A DNA stretch of 64,000 nt. Origin: Armigeres subalbatus. Taxonomy: Eukaryota; Arthropoda; Insecta; Diptera; Culicidae. The notes under the pieces were generated by a model. It worked only from the letters and a program-made list of their open reading frames with translations, was not told the DNA's origin and made no database searches. The stretch covers positions 1 to 64,000 of the forward strand of contig NW_026942694.1 in assembly GCF_024139115.2 (NCBI RefSeq), given 5' to 3'. The translations under genes were made by a program, and so were the position numbers. How positions within the stretch are numbered: the stretch's first letter is position 1; each line of letters begins with the position of its first letter. This document shows positions 19,610-32,064 of this stretch, in pieces.

Positions 19610-22240
19610 AAACAATTTTGACACCACAATACACGGTTCCAAGGCACGCATCTCCAATCCCCTCGAATGCGCCTCCCACGCTCGCCAGGTCGTTCTTTGT
19701 ACCTTGTCAGCCCACCTTCTGTTCGCTGCTTTACGCTCCACGCCGTCTCGTATCTGGCGGAATCGGAAGCGAACATCATCTTCGAAGGATTGCTGTCGGG
19801 AATGTCTTCTAACCCACTACCACCGTACCCTTCCAGCTTTAGGTACCTTCTGGATACTGGGTTCGCCGTAGAGAGCTGGGCGAGCAGTGGTTCATTCGCT
19901 GCCACACACCGTCTTCTTGCACACCGCCATATCATGGTCCTAGCAAGCACCTGTTTCTCGGGATCAGTCTCCAAGTTTTGCATAGTCCTGCTAGAGCATG
20001 GTCCATGTGTAATGTGTCCGTAGAGGATAACTTCGATCTTGTTAGCGTTCAGCTTGTACACGACACATTTGGTGCGGGTGGAGAATCTATTTTGACCGGC
20101 AGTTTCTTTCTGGAGTCCGTAGTAGTCCGAGCTTCTATTTCACATTGGGATGATGCGCCTTCGGTACATTATCACGACTTACGCTGAAATATCAGCCGTT
20201 AGCAAGGGTCCAAGGTAGACGAATTCATCGAGCCCCGCAAAGGTGTCGCAAGGTCTATCGTAACACTGCTTCCCAGGCGGAGCCCTGTCGCGCTTCGGCT
20301 CCGCCGCAAAAGCAGGTACTTCTCTGTCTTCGACGCATTCACCACCAGGTCCAACACCTTATTGCTTCTGCGTTTCAGGCGCGAGTGTACAGTTCTCGCC
20401 ACCTTTGCAAGTGTTCGATCGTCATCCGCGAAATAAATAAATTGACTGGATCTTTTGTTGAAAATCGTACCCCGGCTGTTACTCCCCGGCACTCCTGGCG
20501 ACTTCTTAGCGCAAGGCTATAAACAACAGGTACGAAAGTCCATAGCCTTGTCTTAGGTTCCCCGGCGCGGTTCGAACGAACTTAAGGTGTTCGCCCGGGA
20601 AATCTTCACGTACAGTTTTGCATGGCATCCACCGTTGCTTTTGATCAGTATGGTAAGCTTCCCAGGAAAGCTGTTCTCATCAATAATTTTCTATGGATCG
20701 ACGCGGTCTATTATGCCGCCTTGAAATCAATGAACAGAAGGTGCGTTGGGACCTGGAATTCACGGCATTTCGATTGATTTTCGGTACTTAGTAAAAAGAT
20801 CTGGTATCCGTTGTCGAGCGGCCAGGTCAACGAAAGGTGGCTTGATAACTTTCAACGAACTCATTCGTACCTATTGCTGACAGATGACGGAAGATGATCT
20901 GGGGGTATTACTTTGTAGGCGGCTTTGACGGTGATGGTGATAGCTTGAAAGTTCTCACACTCCAGCTTCGTCGCCTTTTCTTTGTAGATGGGGCAGGTAA
21001 AGACCCTACAAGGCTTTTCAGTTTCCCAGATTCAATATCTAATAGTATTTGTGCAAAAGGCAAGTGGTCGGGGCTTCTTTCTGGGCCCATCTTACCCGAT
21101 ACCATCCTTACCAGCTGCTTTATTGGTTCTTACCTCAACCGTTTAAGACGAGTTTAGTACTCTCCATTACCACTGAAAAGAGCTTAAAATATTTTTTTCT
21201 GAAAATGGGGTGGTTCTTACCTGTTGGATGGCATCGTTAGCACTCAAGGTTTCGGTTGGTTGGCTTCCATCGTCCGCTGAACTGACGTAGTCAGGCCTTC
21301 TCCGCTGCCGTTTGACTTTCACTTCATGTAAATTTCCATACCAGCACCATTTAAATGGTCCAGGTTCCCCGTCAAGATGCTCCTATCCTTATCACACATC
21401 TCGGCTCGCGGCATGAAACCTTTGCGGGATGCGTTGAGCATCTGATAAAACTTGCGTGTTTCTTGAGAACGGCACAGCTGTTCTATCTATTCACACTCCG
21501 CTTCTTCAAGCGGTGTTTCTTCTCTCTGAAAAAGGTTCTGCTGTCTCCGCTTCCGTCTATAACGTTTCACGTTCCGGCGCGACCGCCCACTCTGCGTTCT
21601 TCTTCTCCAGAATGTGTCCGCACTCTTCGTCGAATCAATCGTTCCGTCGACTTCGTTCCACATACCCGACGTTCTTCTCCGCTGCATTGTTAATGGCTGC
21701 TTTAACTGTATTCCAGCAGTCCTATAGAGAGGCCCCATCGAAGTCACCCTCTTCCGGCAACGCAGATGATTTTGACGTCGTGGCTTGGGCAGCTGTCGTA
21801 CTAACGTTCCAGTTGCGCGTAAAATGCGTCCTTATCAAAATGAAGAACTGGCCTTTGATCCTAAACATGCACATTCTCTCGTTGATCGGCCACCACCCGA
21901 TCACGTGCCTTTGTGACATATCGCCCATCGAATACTATGAAAGCTGTTCTGCAAGCAAACCTGCAGCGTTACGATGCCGAAGTCCACGGCCCTTACCGGA
22001 GTAGACATATGCGTTATTGCTCTGAGTAGAAGTTGAGAGGAATTTTCAGTCTCTACGAACCGAGTTTCCAATCGCTAACCCCTTTTCGTCGTCTTCGCCG
22101 ATTGTTCCGGTCCGTACTCTCTTGCTGATTATTCGTTGCGTGAGTTTTAGGAAAGGCTCGCTTGCAGGGCCTGAAACCAAACCCCCTAAGTTACCGGAGG
22201 ACCGTTCCTTTTTATTTCCGGTGGTTCGCTGGTGCACAGT
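19610..22240 (-). pseudogene. non-LTR retrotransposon relic, second copy, reverse orientation
   Basis: Reading right to left: endonuclease-like text near 21930-21840 (HVIGWWPINERMCMFRIKGQ), the basic linker RRNVKRYRRKRRQQNLFQRE near 21570-21510, KAAYKV near 20940, FIDFKAA near 20735, TIFNK and the catalytic FADD box near 20465-20420, LVVNASKTEKYLLL near 20350, and a C-terminal VILYGHI near 20030. These are the same domains in the same order as 6660-8590, with the N-terminal half retained here. Frameshifts and stops are frequent. The right end passes directly into the 24 bp minisatellite. Confidence 0.8.
21137..21215. repeat. half-copy of the 59.25 kb hairpin element
   Basis: 'taagacgagtttagtactct' and 'gaaaagagcttaaaatattt' match the right flank and arm of the hairpin at 59251-59400. 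The second arm is absent here. It lies within the minus-strand non-LTR relic, so it is either an insertion or a captured piece. Confidence 0.5.
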
Positions 22241-22329
22241 TTCACTAGGAGTCCCTCACTGGCGCGCTTTCGGACGATGATCAGCTGTTGTGAGCCGATC
22301 CTGACATGGAGAACAGACGCTCAATAAGA

Positions 22330-22910
22330 TTTTCACCTCCAAAAGGAGGAACTTTCAGACGAAATTCTGGAGGAACTTTTGGACTGGACATCCTGGAAGA
22401 ACTTTCGGACGATATCCTGGAGGAACACGAAATTTTGGAGAAACTGCCGAAAGAATTTTTGGAGGAACTTCTAGATGAAATCCTGAGGAATCTTTGAACG
22501 AAATCCTGGAGGAACTTCCGGACGAAATTCTGTAGGAGCTTTCGGACGAAATCGTGGAGGAACTTCCGAACGAAATGCTGGATAAACTTCCGGAGGAGTT
22601 CCTGGATGAACTCCCGGACGAAATCCTGAGGGACTTTCGAACGAAATCCTGGAAGATCTTCCGAATGAAATCCTTGAGGAACTTCCAAACGAAATCCTGG
22701 AGAAACTTCCTGCCCGAGCGCAGCAGTTACGTATTTAAGTACAAAACACGTTACTGTGACCCCTATTCAACCGAGCTTCTGGAAGAATTCTTGGAGATAC
22801 TTCCGAAGAAATATCTAGAGGAATGTCCAGAGGAATTTTCTAATGAACTTCCAATCGAACTTATGGAAAACAAATTCCTGAGGAAGTCGTTAAGGTACTT
22901 CTGAAGGAAA
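22330..22910. repeat. 24 bp minisatellite
   Basis: Consensus about 'ctggaggaacttccggac' plus 'gaaatc', 24 bp long, repeated about 15 times up to 22710 and then continuing in decayed form to about 22910 after a 60 bp interruption at 22705-22765. Since 24 is a multiple of three, the frame on the plus strand repeats the eight residues EELPDEIL, and the minus strand gives a serine/arginine/phenylalanine repeat. The long open frames are a consequence of the repeat and I do not call a gene. Confidence 0.85.
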
Positions 22911-23089
22911 TCTAGAAATTTTTTAACGCTTGAAATAAGTCCACGCCGACCCACGCCGCCACTGCCGGTAAAATTTCAATCGACGCACAGGTCTAGTGAC
23001 AACATCCGAAATTACCGTGGAGGATCGAAATCCGTAAAGCTCCGAAATCCGTCCACTTCAAGAGAAATCATTAAATTGAAGGGGGTTCC

Positions 23090-23790
23090 AACCCGAGCAA
23101 AAATGAATAACTAATTGATAATAAATTCTATTATCCGGTATATCGAAACATATTGATAACTGAACTTGTTATCATTTTGGCTGAATTAACAGCCAACATA
23201 ACAAAAATGATACCAGAATTTTGTACCTGAAAGGCAACTGCCTGAAAACAAATAAGGTTATCTCTAGATACTCAAATTGATAAATACACATTTTGTTATA
23301 CAGGTATATATTCACTATAAATAACTAATTTAGTTATTATTTAGTTATCAGCCATCACTGTTTTATCGACCAAAATAGCAAATCTCTTCGCCGACTTCGT
23401 TACGGCATTAGAAAAATAAGTTTGTATTCACTGGGATTTGAACTCGAATCGAATGTGATTGTACGCCGTCGTCTCTAGGCACCTGCACCCATCATTACGC
23501 TTTTCTTGAGGAGCAGGAGAGAAGAGCACCACGCTTTCTACGATCTTGTATTTACTGCAGACTTTATTTATAATCAAATCATGATACCATAACCACTTAA
23601 GTGTAAATAAAAGTCGGCTTGGATAGAGTGCAAAGAAGAATAACCTGTTAATAAACTTAATTATCCAGTTATATTGAGCAACTCAGAATTGTTATCATTC
23701 TGGCTGAACACAAGTCAACATAGCAAAAATAGATATAACTGAAATGAATTTCATTCAAAGTAGCGAATCGTGGCAATCAATTAGATAAAT
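23090..23790. repeat. AT-rich degenerate repeat pair ('gttatcattttggctgaa')
   Basis: 'gttatcattttggctgaatt' plus 'aacataacaaaaatga' near 23165-23210 recurs as 'gttatcattctggctgaaca' plus 'aacatagcaaaaatag' near 23690-23730, about 520 bp apart in the same orientation. Between them 23425-23480 read on the minus strand has a B-box-like 'gagttcaaatccca', a possible tRNA-derived SINE head, but no clear A box. Confidence 0.5.
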
Positions 23791-23799
23791 ACGGTTCAT

Positions 23800-25265
23800 C
23801 GTCCCTTTATTGAATACAGTTTGCTTTCCAGTTGTTACATATTAAATAATAAGCTTAGGTTAGGTTTTTTCTCTCTCAATCATTAGGCGTTGCTAGGCAG
23901 CACCATGCTGTAAATCGATTTCGGTTATAGGTTTTATTCTTAAATCAAAAACCACAGCCTTTGCATTCTTCATATGTGAAATTTTTCTATGTTTTCTATA
24001 TGCATATAGAAACATAAAACACTTGGCTGGATCCCGTAGGAAGAATTATTCCAGTGAAAAATGTTGTTATCTGGTGGATCCAGAGACCGGACAGTTTTCG
24101 GGGGCCCGAAATTTGTTGTACGAAAAAGGTTGATTTTGGTACATAAGGTTATGCGGGAGCCCGGGGCCATGGCCATTTCGTATGGCTGCCGTTTGGTGCC
24201 CATTAAACGCGCATTGCTTCGTTTACAATGTCTGCCGGGTCAGACTAATTGAACATATTTTTTGGGCTGTACTGTGATGGTCCATTCAAACACCTTTCCA
24301 AAGGATTTTCTATTTCACATCTCGATATTCCCATGGGGAGTCGATCTGTCCTTTTCAACATCGACTATTGAGGTTTGACCTGCACGTGATGATCTCGCCT
24401 TGTTAGGTTTAAACTAAAAAGTCAGTAGTTGAGCAACTACTCTTTGGTTGAGTAATAGTTTAATAAACGACTTAAGTTAGAGTATAATTGTTTTCTCCAC
24501 AACACACCAGAACGTTGAAATTTCTTGATTATCCGACACCTAAGTTAAATTCTTCTGCTTCCTCCATATACATAAGCACTACAGTGAATCCTAAGACGAA
24601 TTATATTGCGGTTAGTGTCAAGACTATTCACCGTTCCTGAATCGAGCACATGCCCTTGGATCATAAGTAGTATCCGGGAGCCGTGCAAGGCTATTCTCAA
24701 GTACTAAATCAAAACCAGCAACGTTTTTGTTCTCAGATACAAAATTTCATTATTCAACAAATAACCTAGAAAATGAAAGTAAAGTTAATACATAATATAA
24801 AACAGGATAGGAAAATTATCAACTTTGTGTAAATTTCCAGCAATAAGACACAGAAATAAACAAATCAGTAGATATCATTATTAGCAAATTAGGTGAGGAA
24901 ATTTCACAGCTCTAAAGCTTACGCGAAAACTTCAGTTCAGTGTTGCTGGAAATGCCTCTTGTTTCAGCGACTCATTCATAGCATTGGCCGGGTACATTTA
25001 GCAGAAGTATTGTGCCTTGTTGACATCTTTCTATGATCATTTTTCAAGGCTTCTACAGATCTGGCATTCATCGTTGCAAAACCACTGCGTGGCGGTCAAA
25101 ATTATCAGAGTAGCTTTTTATATACAGGTATTTTTTTTTTCTTAGGCGCTCATCTGGCGCTGCTTATTTTTGGTTGCGTCGAAAAATAAGCGAATGAGTT
25201 GATTTTTCTTTTTTCTTTTCTCCCTCATTTAAAATCCTCGGAAAGTTTTTTTTTCAAAAGTTTCC
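23800..25265. other. unassigned interval
   Basis: Opposed open frames at 23970-24252 are short and unrecognised. A T-rich stretch at 25125-25141 precedes 'cttaggcgctcatctggcgc'. Nothing else could be named. Confidence 0.35.
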
Positions 25266-25269
25266 TAAA

Positions 25270-27445
25270 GGTTCCTTCACTAGGCTTCAAAGCCTTTCCC
25301 TTTTAAAAGACTGAAAGGCCTGAAAACCTTCTTTCAAATGGGTCTGGAAGCTCTATTTTCAAGAGGTTTGGTGTTTTTCTTCAAATCTTATTTTTTCTCC
25401 TTTATTTTTAAAAGCATTTCGGAAGGCTCCCATCAACAGGCTCAAAAGCATCCTTTTAAATGGCTCGGAAACCTACTTTCAGGGTAGGCTTATGGAGCCT
25501 CTTTTAAAGGCTCGGAAGCCTCCCTTTTCAAAAAGAGGCCTGGAAGCCTTTGAAGAGGTTCAGAGCCTCCTTTCAAGAGGCCCAGCCTGGCCTTTCAAGA
25601 GGCTCGGAAGCCTCCTTTTCAAGAGGCCCCAAGCCTCCTTCAAGAGGCCTGGAAGCCTCCTTTCAAGAGGCCCTCAGAAGCCTCCTTCAAGAGGCCCGGA
25701 AGCCTCCTTCAAGAGGCCTGGAAGCCTCCCTTCAAGAGGCCCAAGCCTCCTTCAAGAGGCCCGGAAGCCTCCTTCATGAGGCTCAAGCCTCCCTTCAAGA
25801 GGCCTGGAAGCCCTCCTCTTTCAGAAAGAGGCCTGTGCCTCCTTTCAAGAGGCCTGGAAGCCTCCTCTCAAGAGGCCCAGGAAGCCTTCACCGGGCCCCT
25901 TCAAGAGGCCTGTAAGCCTCCTTTCAAGAGCCTGGAAGCCTCCTTCAGTGAGGCTCGGAAGCCTCCCTTTCAAGAGGGCCTCAAGCCTCCTGGAAAGAGG
26001 TACCCCGGAAGCCTCCTTTCAAGAGCCCCAGCCTCCTTTCTCAGAGCTCTGCCAGCCTCCTTTCAAGACAGTGTGGCCTGGAAGCCTCCTTCATAAGAGG
26101 GCCTCAAGCCTCCTTTCAAGAGGCTCGGAAGCCCCCTTCAAGAGGCCTGGAAGCCCTCCTTCAAGAGGCTCAGAAGCCTCCTTTCAAGAGGCTCGAAGCC
26201 CTGCCTTTCGAGAGCTGAGGAAGCCTCCCTTTCAAGAGGCCTGGAACCTCCTTTCAAGAGGCCTCGTGAGCCTGCCTTTCAAGAGGCTCAGCCTTCTTTC
26301 AAGAGGCTCAGGAAGCCTGTCCTTTCAAGAGAGGCTCGGAAGCCTCCCTCTTCAAGAGGCCCGGTGCCTCCCTTCAAGAGTGCCTCACGGAAGCTCTTTC
26401 AAGAGGCCCAGTGCTCTTTCTCAAGAGGCTTCAGAATGCCTCCTTTCGTTAGGCCCCAGCCTCCCTCTCAAGAGGCTCTTAAGCCTTCTCCTTCAAGAGG
26501 CTCAGCCTCCTTCAAGAGGCCCCGGAAGCCCCTTTCAAGAGGCCTCGAAGCCTCTTCAAGAGGCCTGAAGCCCCCTTTCAAGAGGCTCGGGCCCAGCCTC
26601 CTTCAAGAGGCCTGGAGCAGCCTCCTTCAAGAGGCCTGGGCAGCCTCCCAAGAGGCCCGAAGCCCTCTCAAGAGGCCCTGGAAGCCCTCTTCAAGAGGCC
26701 TGGAAGCCTCCTTCAAGAGGCTGACAGCCTCCTTTCAAGAGGCTCAAGCCTGAAGCCTTTCAAGAGGCCTGGAAGCCTCTTTCAAGAGCCCCAGCCTCCT
26801 CTTCAAGAGGCCCTGGAAGCCTCCCTTCAAGAGGCTTCCTGGAAGCCCTCCTTTTCAGAGGCTCAGCCTCTCAGCAGGCTCAGAGCCTCCCTTCAAGAAC
26901 AGCTCCAAGCCTCCCTTTCAAGAGGCCCCAAGCCTCCTTTCAAGAGGCTCGAAGCCTCCCTTTCAAGAGAGCCTGCAAGCCCCTTTCAAAGAGGCTCAAG
27001 CCTGCTCTTTCAAGCCCGATGCCTAAAGAGCCTCCTTTCAAGAAGGGCTCGGAAGCCTCCTTCAAGAGCCTACAAAGCCTCCTTCAAGAGGGTCAGCCTC
27101 CTTTCAAGAGGCCTGGAAGCCTCCTTTCAAGAGAGCCTCAAAGCCTCTTCAAGAGGCCTCGGAAGTCTCACTTTCAAGAGGCCTCAAGCCTCCTTCAAGA
27201 GACCTGCTGGAGAGCCTCTCCTTCAAGAGGGCCTCGAAAGCCTCCTTTCAAAGAGGCTCTCAAAGTCTCCTTTCAAGAGGCTTGGAAGCCTCCCTTTCAA
27301 GAGAAGCTCCTGGAAGTCTCCTTTTTAAGAGGATTAAAGTCCTCCTTTTAAGAGGTTGGAAGCCTTTCTTTCAAGAGGTTGGAAGCCTCCTTTCAAGAGT
27401 GCTCCTAAAGTTTTCTTTTTAAGCTATTTTCTTCAAACTTTCTTT
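25270..27445. repeat. about 23 bp tandem array (AAGAGGCCTGGAAGCCTCC type), about 2.1 kb
   Basis: Consensus 'ttcaagaggcctggaagcct' plus 'cc(t)', 22-24 bp, on the order of 90 copies, with frequent CTCGG for CCTGG variants. The core is best conserved at 25550-27350, and copies become T-rich and irregular at both edges, as expected when unequal exchange keeps only the middle homogeneous. The unit contains no stop codon in the plus-strand frames, so open frames up to 206 codons arise by chance (for example 25948-26568). I do not call these genes. Confidence 0.9.
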
Positions 27446-27447
27446 TT

Positions 27448-27590
27448 TCTTGGCCTTTCTCGTATACAAAGTATAGCGTAAAGGCTTTAGTGTTCCGCTC
27501 CAAAAAACAAACTTTTTATAAAAGGCTCGAGACCCATAGAAAATATATACCAATTAACCCAGCTCGACGAATTGAGGTGATGTCTAAAAG

Positions 27591-27624
<34 letters not shown>

Positions 27625-28204
27625 CGCAATCAAAAGCATCAAAAGTTCTAAGCTTCACTTTTTTTGTACTTACCCATGATCGATTTTCTTCACAAATAGA
27701 CGTATCTGACGCAGTATAATGCCCCATTTTTTCCTATTGAATATTGGCCGGATCGGATCAAGGGTTTGGAAGCGGCCAAAAATACTTTTTCTCGTAAAAA
27801 GGGCATGAAAAAGTCTAGCTCAGTTTTTTTGTATCATACCCTTGATCGAGATTTTTTTTGCAACATGTTGCATTCAATCGCAGTATTCTGCCCCATTATT
27901 TCCTTTTTGGAAAACAAGAAGACTTGACAATGGGCTTTGGTAGTTGTGGCCAAAATACTTTTTCTTCGTTAAAAAGTGCGTTAAAAGTTCAGCTCACTTT
28001 ATAATGCACTAACCCTCAACTGATTTTCCTTCAAACAGGTTGAATTCGACGCAGAATCTTGTCTCATTATTTCCTTTATTGAAAATTGGGCTGATCTGAC
28101 TTATGGGCCTTCATAGAAGAAGCACGCCCAAAATCTCGCCCAAATATGTTATTTTTTTACCAATGAGAGAGGCATCATCACCAAGTAGGTGGATTAATCT
28201 GCTT
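27448..28204 (+). mobile_element. common DNA repeat ('TTTGCCTTTCTCGTACA' type), fullest upstream copy
   Basis: The left end is 'ggcctttctcgtatac'. It is followed by 'tataccaatt', CAGCTCGACGAATTGAGGTG, a TG run, GCGCAA, then two or three successive 'ccattatttccta(t)tgaa' modules ending in 'ggccaaaatac'. The right end is 'gagaggcatcatcaccaagt' and AGGTGGATTAATCTG. The short inverted ends (gcctttctc / gagaggc) suggest a non-autonomous DNA transposon. It sits inside the edge of the minisatellite, which resumes at 28205. Confidence 0.65.
27590..27628. repeat. (TG)n microsatellite
   Basis: About 19 TG repeats with one GC interruption, at the position where related copies of this DNA repeat also carry TG/TA-rich text (60385-60412). 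Confidence 0.9.
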
Positions 28205-29010
28205 TCTAAAAGGCTTTACAAAAGGCTCGGAGGCCTCATTCTCCAAAGTGCTGTTATGTCCCTCCTTTCTGCAAGTGGTTCTGGAAGCCTCCTTTCAAGA
28301 GGCTCAGAAGTCCTTTCTCTAAAAAGGTTCGGAATTCTTTTTATGAGAGGTTTGGAAATACACTTTCAAGCAGTTAAGAGGAATCCTTTCAAGATGCTCA
28401 GAACCAGTAATTGAATTCTCACATTTTCAAATGATGAAGATGTCACGATGTTTATACATCTGCCTCTTCATACATCTATAAAGAAACACGAAGGATAAAT
28501 GCTATGCTACAAAAATCTCATAAAACAATATTTGTCCCGTGACAGGGCAATGCGGAAAGTAAAATATCTGCTTTACTTTTTGTGTCTACTTTCCGTTCAC
28601 TTTTGTGTCTGTACTTTCAACCCGGGTGAATTAATGGAAGATGTTTAACTTCTAGTTCGATCAGGTACCTTATTTTTTTGCATATATTCATTGAAGTGCT
28701 ACTTGGAAATTCTTTAATTTCAAAATGTGCTAATAACTTATCCCTTTCATGACTGCCTTCATAGTGTGGAATTGATCAAAGAACCCACGATTCTTTCCAT
28801 TGGAAGTCGCCCTGAAATAGAAAAGGCGTTTTGCCTTCTGGTCTTATGACGATCACGACATATTCTGTACTGCTTCAGAACCTTTTTTGAAGTGTGGCTC
28901 GAAAACCGCCTTTCCTTCAAGAGATCCAAACCTCTCAAAAAGGCTCGGAAGGTTGTTTTTCAAAAAGCTTTCAAGCTCTTCAATAGTCAAAAAGGTTCTG
29001 TAGGAAGCTC
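28205..29010. repeat. outlying decayed copies of the 23 bp repeat
   Basis: 'ctggaagcctcctttcaaga' at 28280 and further degenerate copies to about 28400, then again at 28890-28960 ('tttccttcaagagatccaaa', 'aaaaggctcggaagg'). The middle part (28420-28880) is unassigned. The array was therefore once about 3.7 kb long. Confidence 0.6.
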
Positions 29011-29384
29011 GATGTATGAACTTATTTTAAATTGGGAAGTTTCATGTAAAATGAAAATACAAAGAAAAAAAAATTTGGGATATATTCCGTTAGTTTTCAG
29101 GTCCATTTTCCATATATCTTATGAGTTAAGCTTATTTTCATTAACAGCAAAAAAAATAAAGGGGGTGCCTCAAATAATGGAAAAATTCGAAGGGGTACCT
29201 CTCGAGAAAAAATTTGAGAACCGCTACACTAGATAAAAAAAATGTTATCTTTGTTGATCGAAACATAGCCCAAAAAGATCGTGCTTATATAATAGCACAT
29301 GCATGACATACGTCATATGTTTTCTGTCAAAACTGACGTCGGGGTGCCGATACCCGACCAGTGCCAGCAACCGACCACTTTCCC

Positions 29385-29565
29385 CTATGCACATATGTTG
29401 TGTGGCAAGTACTAAAATGGATACACTACAACCAGGGTGTGGAAGATGTTTCCCACCCGAAAACATCCTTGGTCGGACCAAGACTCGAACTCGCCATCTC
29501 CGGAATAGAAATCCGCCGCCTTGCTCGCAAGCGTTAATCTTCGAAGACCCAGAACTATATCCAGT
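29385..29565 (-). mobile_element. tRNA-derived SINE fragment, reverse orientation
   Basis: On the minus strand, 'cttgcgagcaaggcggcgga' (A-box region), then 'ggagatggcgagttcgagtc' (B box), 'ggttttcgggtgggaaa'-like body and 'gtgtatccattttagtactt'. The order and words match the SINE at 51928-52200. The 3' tail is missing. Confidence 0.7.
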
Positions 29566-31650
29566 GGTCCTAAAATATTTACTGATGTGATGATCAACAT
29601 GTAAATATTGATAGCACTAATAATATAATGATAAAACATGTAGGAAAGCGATGTTGTTACCTGATAGCTTGAAATTCAATCCAAATTATCCCAGTGTTGG
29701 TACGGGTTTTATGTAAATCCGAACACGTTCAATGCTCCAAATGAAAGTTTCCAGTATCGATTGGATCGATTGATACCAACATTGTGTAGGTACCAAACAA
29801 TTGATGCATAGTTACAGTGACTGATCCATGAAATGGCAATAATGAATGTAAACGAATTCCTGTAATTAGTGACATAAACATCTGTCAGCTTTCTGGCTTT
29901 CCTTTGAATACAAATAAGCTCGATGAAATTGTTATTCCAACCGACATTACCTTAGTGACGCCAGAATCAAGTTTGCTTCTTCTATCATTTCTTCCTGAAT
30001 GTCATTTTGCGTATAACGAAATAAAGACACTTCCTTTGATAGCACGCAATCATTTGCTTGCTTCTTCGCTTCCATCTGAACGATGTGGTTTCGGAACTGC
30101 AATTATTTTAAGAAATAGCGAAATGCGCTGCTTATTTTAAATAATGGATATGGTATGATCGAGTTACTAATGTCGCCACTTCACCATTGCAATTTGCAGG
30201 TTCGCTTGCTTAAGTATTGGGCTGGTATGGTACCAATCGAAGTTTAAATGTATGGCATTTTGGCTCAACTTTATGCCATATCTCGATAAGTCAAGTTCTT
30301 AACTAGTACTTTCAACATTGCTCCTAACTATGTCAATGAACTAAACTTTAACTCTAGTTTATACTAAGGGTACAAAAAGCCATTAGGAAGATTGCATCGA
30401 TTTCAGTTCTAAAATTGAAATTCATTTTGTTTAACATTTGTTGCCAATGTCTCGCCATATTACAAATTCTATGAAGTCTATTGGTACCTTTCCATATCAC
30501 GGGAGGCAATCTCAGAACTAATTTTCAAAATTTTATTTGAATCCTCTGAAGTGCCTTCTTCCTGATATTGCAGCAGCAGCACAGCATAAAAACTAGCCGC
30601 TAAAAAATTGTTTGTAAATCAAACATGTGTTCCTAAGACAAAGTTTTGAACTCTCTGTTCATAATGCCCACACTTAATATATTTATTAAGTATTCGGCTT
30701 GAATGCCTTTAATATTATTTTTAAAAGTTTAGTTCGATCTAGCAGAACTCCTGTAAATATTTAGCTTTACTTCAGGACCACCACTAATCGGAACCTATTT
30801 CATAGTGACAATATGTCTGCTAGAAGGTTTCAAATAAGAAGCTTTCCACCTTAGGTGGGAAATTTATGTTTATGTTTCTTGGCAATTTATTACTAGAAAT
30901 TTTTATTTTTGCAAGTAAGTGGAGAAAATATCCAAACTTTTTTGCAATGACTACAAATGATACACAAAGGTTTCCATCCAGGATCATCTGGTCATGATAT
31001 TACGCTTTTCTTCTACTCCAAATTTGTCTATAATCGAATGTACACAATGTCCCCACTTCAATAATGCAGTAGGTATGCCCCCTCTGGAAGTTAATTGACT
31101 TTATTTAGCAGGGTCCTCACATATAAGTTGAGGATAAGATTGAGTCATTATCACCCGGAAAGTAATGCATATACCATTTCCAGAAGAGGTGTGATTGAAA
31201 ACTCATCACTATCAGGAATTCTCACAGCATGGCTTTGGTTCTGGCATATAGAATGTGAACACAACTTGTCTCGCAAACAAAGACGTGACCTGATTATCTT
31301 ATTCACGTCCCTCCCTTTGGATCCAATATGTAAGTCGAACGCTAAAGAGTTATTCTAGTCATCTTCCCTGTATCGACTTTTCAGTGAGAAAATCACCATG
31401 AAGTTAATTAATTTTCGGCAATGTGCGTGATTTTGGGATGATTTATAACCAATTCCTCATATCAGCAGAAAAGTCACGATCTGTGAGTTGAAACTGCCGC
31501 CATCGCTTGCCGTAGAGTGTTGAGTTATTAATTTGTCAGCACTTTTACTTTTGTGGTCTAATGTCTGAATCAGACTCCGTGACTGCTAGTTTGTTTGGTA
31601 TGAGTTTTATAATGAAATGGAAATTTCGATTCTTTGAGGGAAATTTTTCA
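29566..31650. other. unassigned AT-rich interval
   Basis: One 78-codon plus-strand frame at 29904-30140 (begins MNTNKLDEIVIPTDITLVTP) and one 87-codon frame at 31095-31358 could not be related to anything. No repeat structure is obvious. Confidence 0.35.
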
Positions 31651-31655
31651 CCGAT

Positions 31656-32064
31656 TTAGTTTGACACGTTACTGCAATCAGCCTGTTCCCAGTGCTCACA
31701 CTTTTCGTAAAACCATACTGTGTGACCGTGAGGGCAACACCATTGGTGAGTTTTGATTCGAAACCCACAACTCATAAGACAAACTTTTACCCACCGTACA
31801 AGAAATCTTAGCCATACATAAAAGCTACCAGTTAATATCACAGCACCATTGTTGTCCTTTTCGTGTAGCTTGCGCTCATCACCGAACAATATCGTATACT
31901 TTATATCGAGTCTGCTCCTCCGGTGCAAAAGTATCCCACCTCCCAGTAAGTCGATCCAGGACCGAAACTTGAAAGTGATAAATTATGCACACCGTTTGAA
32001 ACCGGTCAAAGCAGGGACGAAAATCGCATAAAGCTTCACTCTGCAAAAAAAGTTGCTCCTGCAA
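31656..32064 (-). other. unrecognised overlapping open frames
   Basis: A 90-codon frame (31928-31656) has a cysteine/histidine cluster WCCPHGHTVWFYEKCEHWEQ near its C-terminus, which could be a zinc-binding fold or chance. It overlaps a 61-codon frame (32064-31879) in another phase. No splice sites or start context support a gene, and the family is unknown. Confidence 0.25.

Noticed and set aside
22281..22688. 135-codon minus-strand frame rich in serine and phenylalanine
   Set aside because: It is the reverse reading of the 24 bp minisatellite.
25948..26568. 206-codon open frame and several neighbours over 100 codons
   Set aside because: They lie in the 23 bp array. The repeat unit has no stop codon in the frames concerned, so length is not evidence of a gene.
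25270..27445. CRISPR-like repeat array
   Set aside because: Repeats are contiguous with no unique spacers and drift gradually; eukaryotic context.
27590..27628. TG run as a regulatory element
   Set aside because: It sits at the normal position of a TG/TA-rich tract inside the common DNA repeat and is simple slippage.
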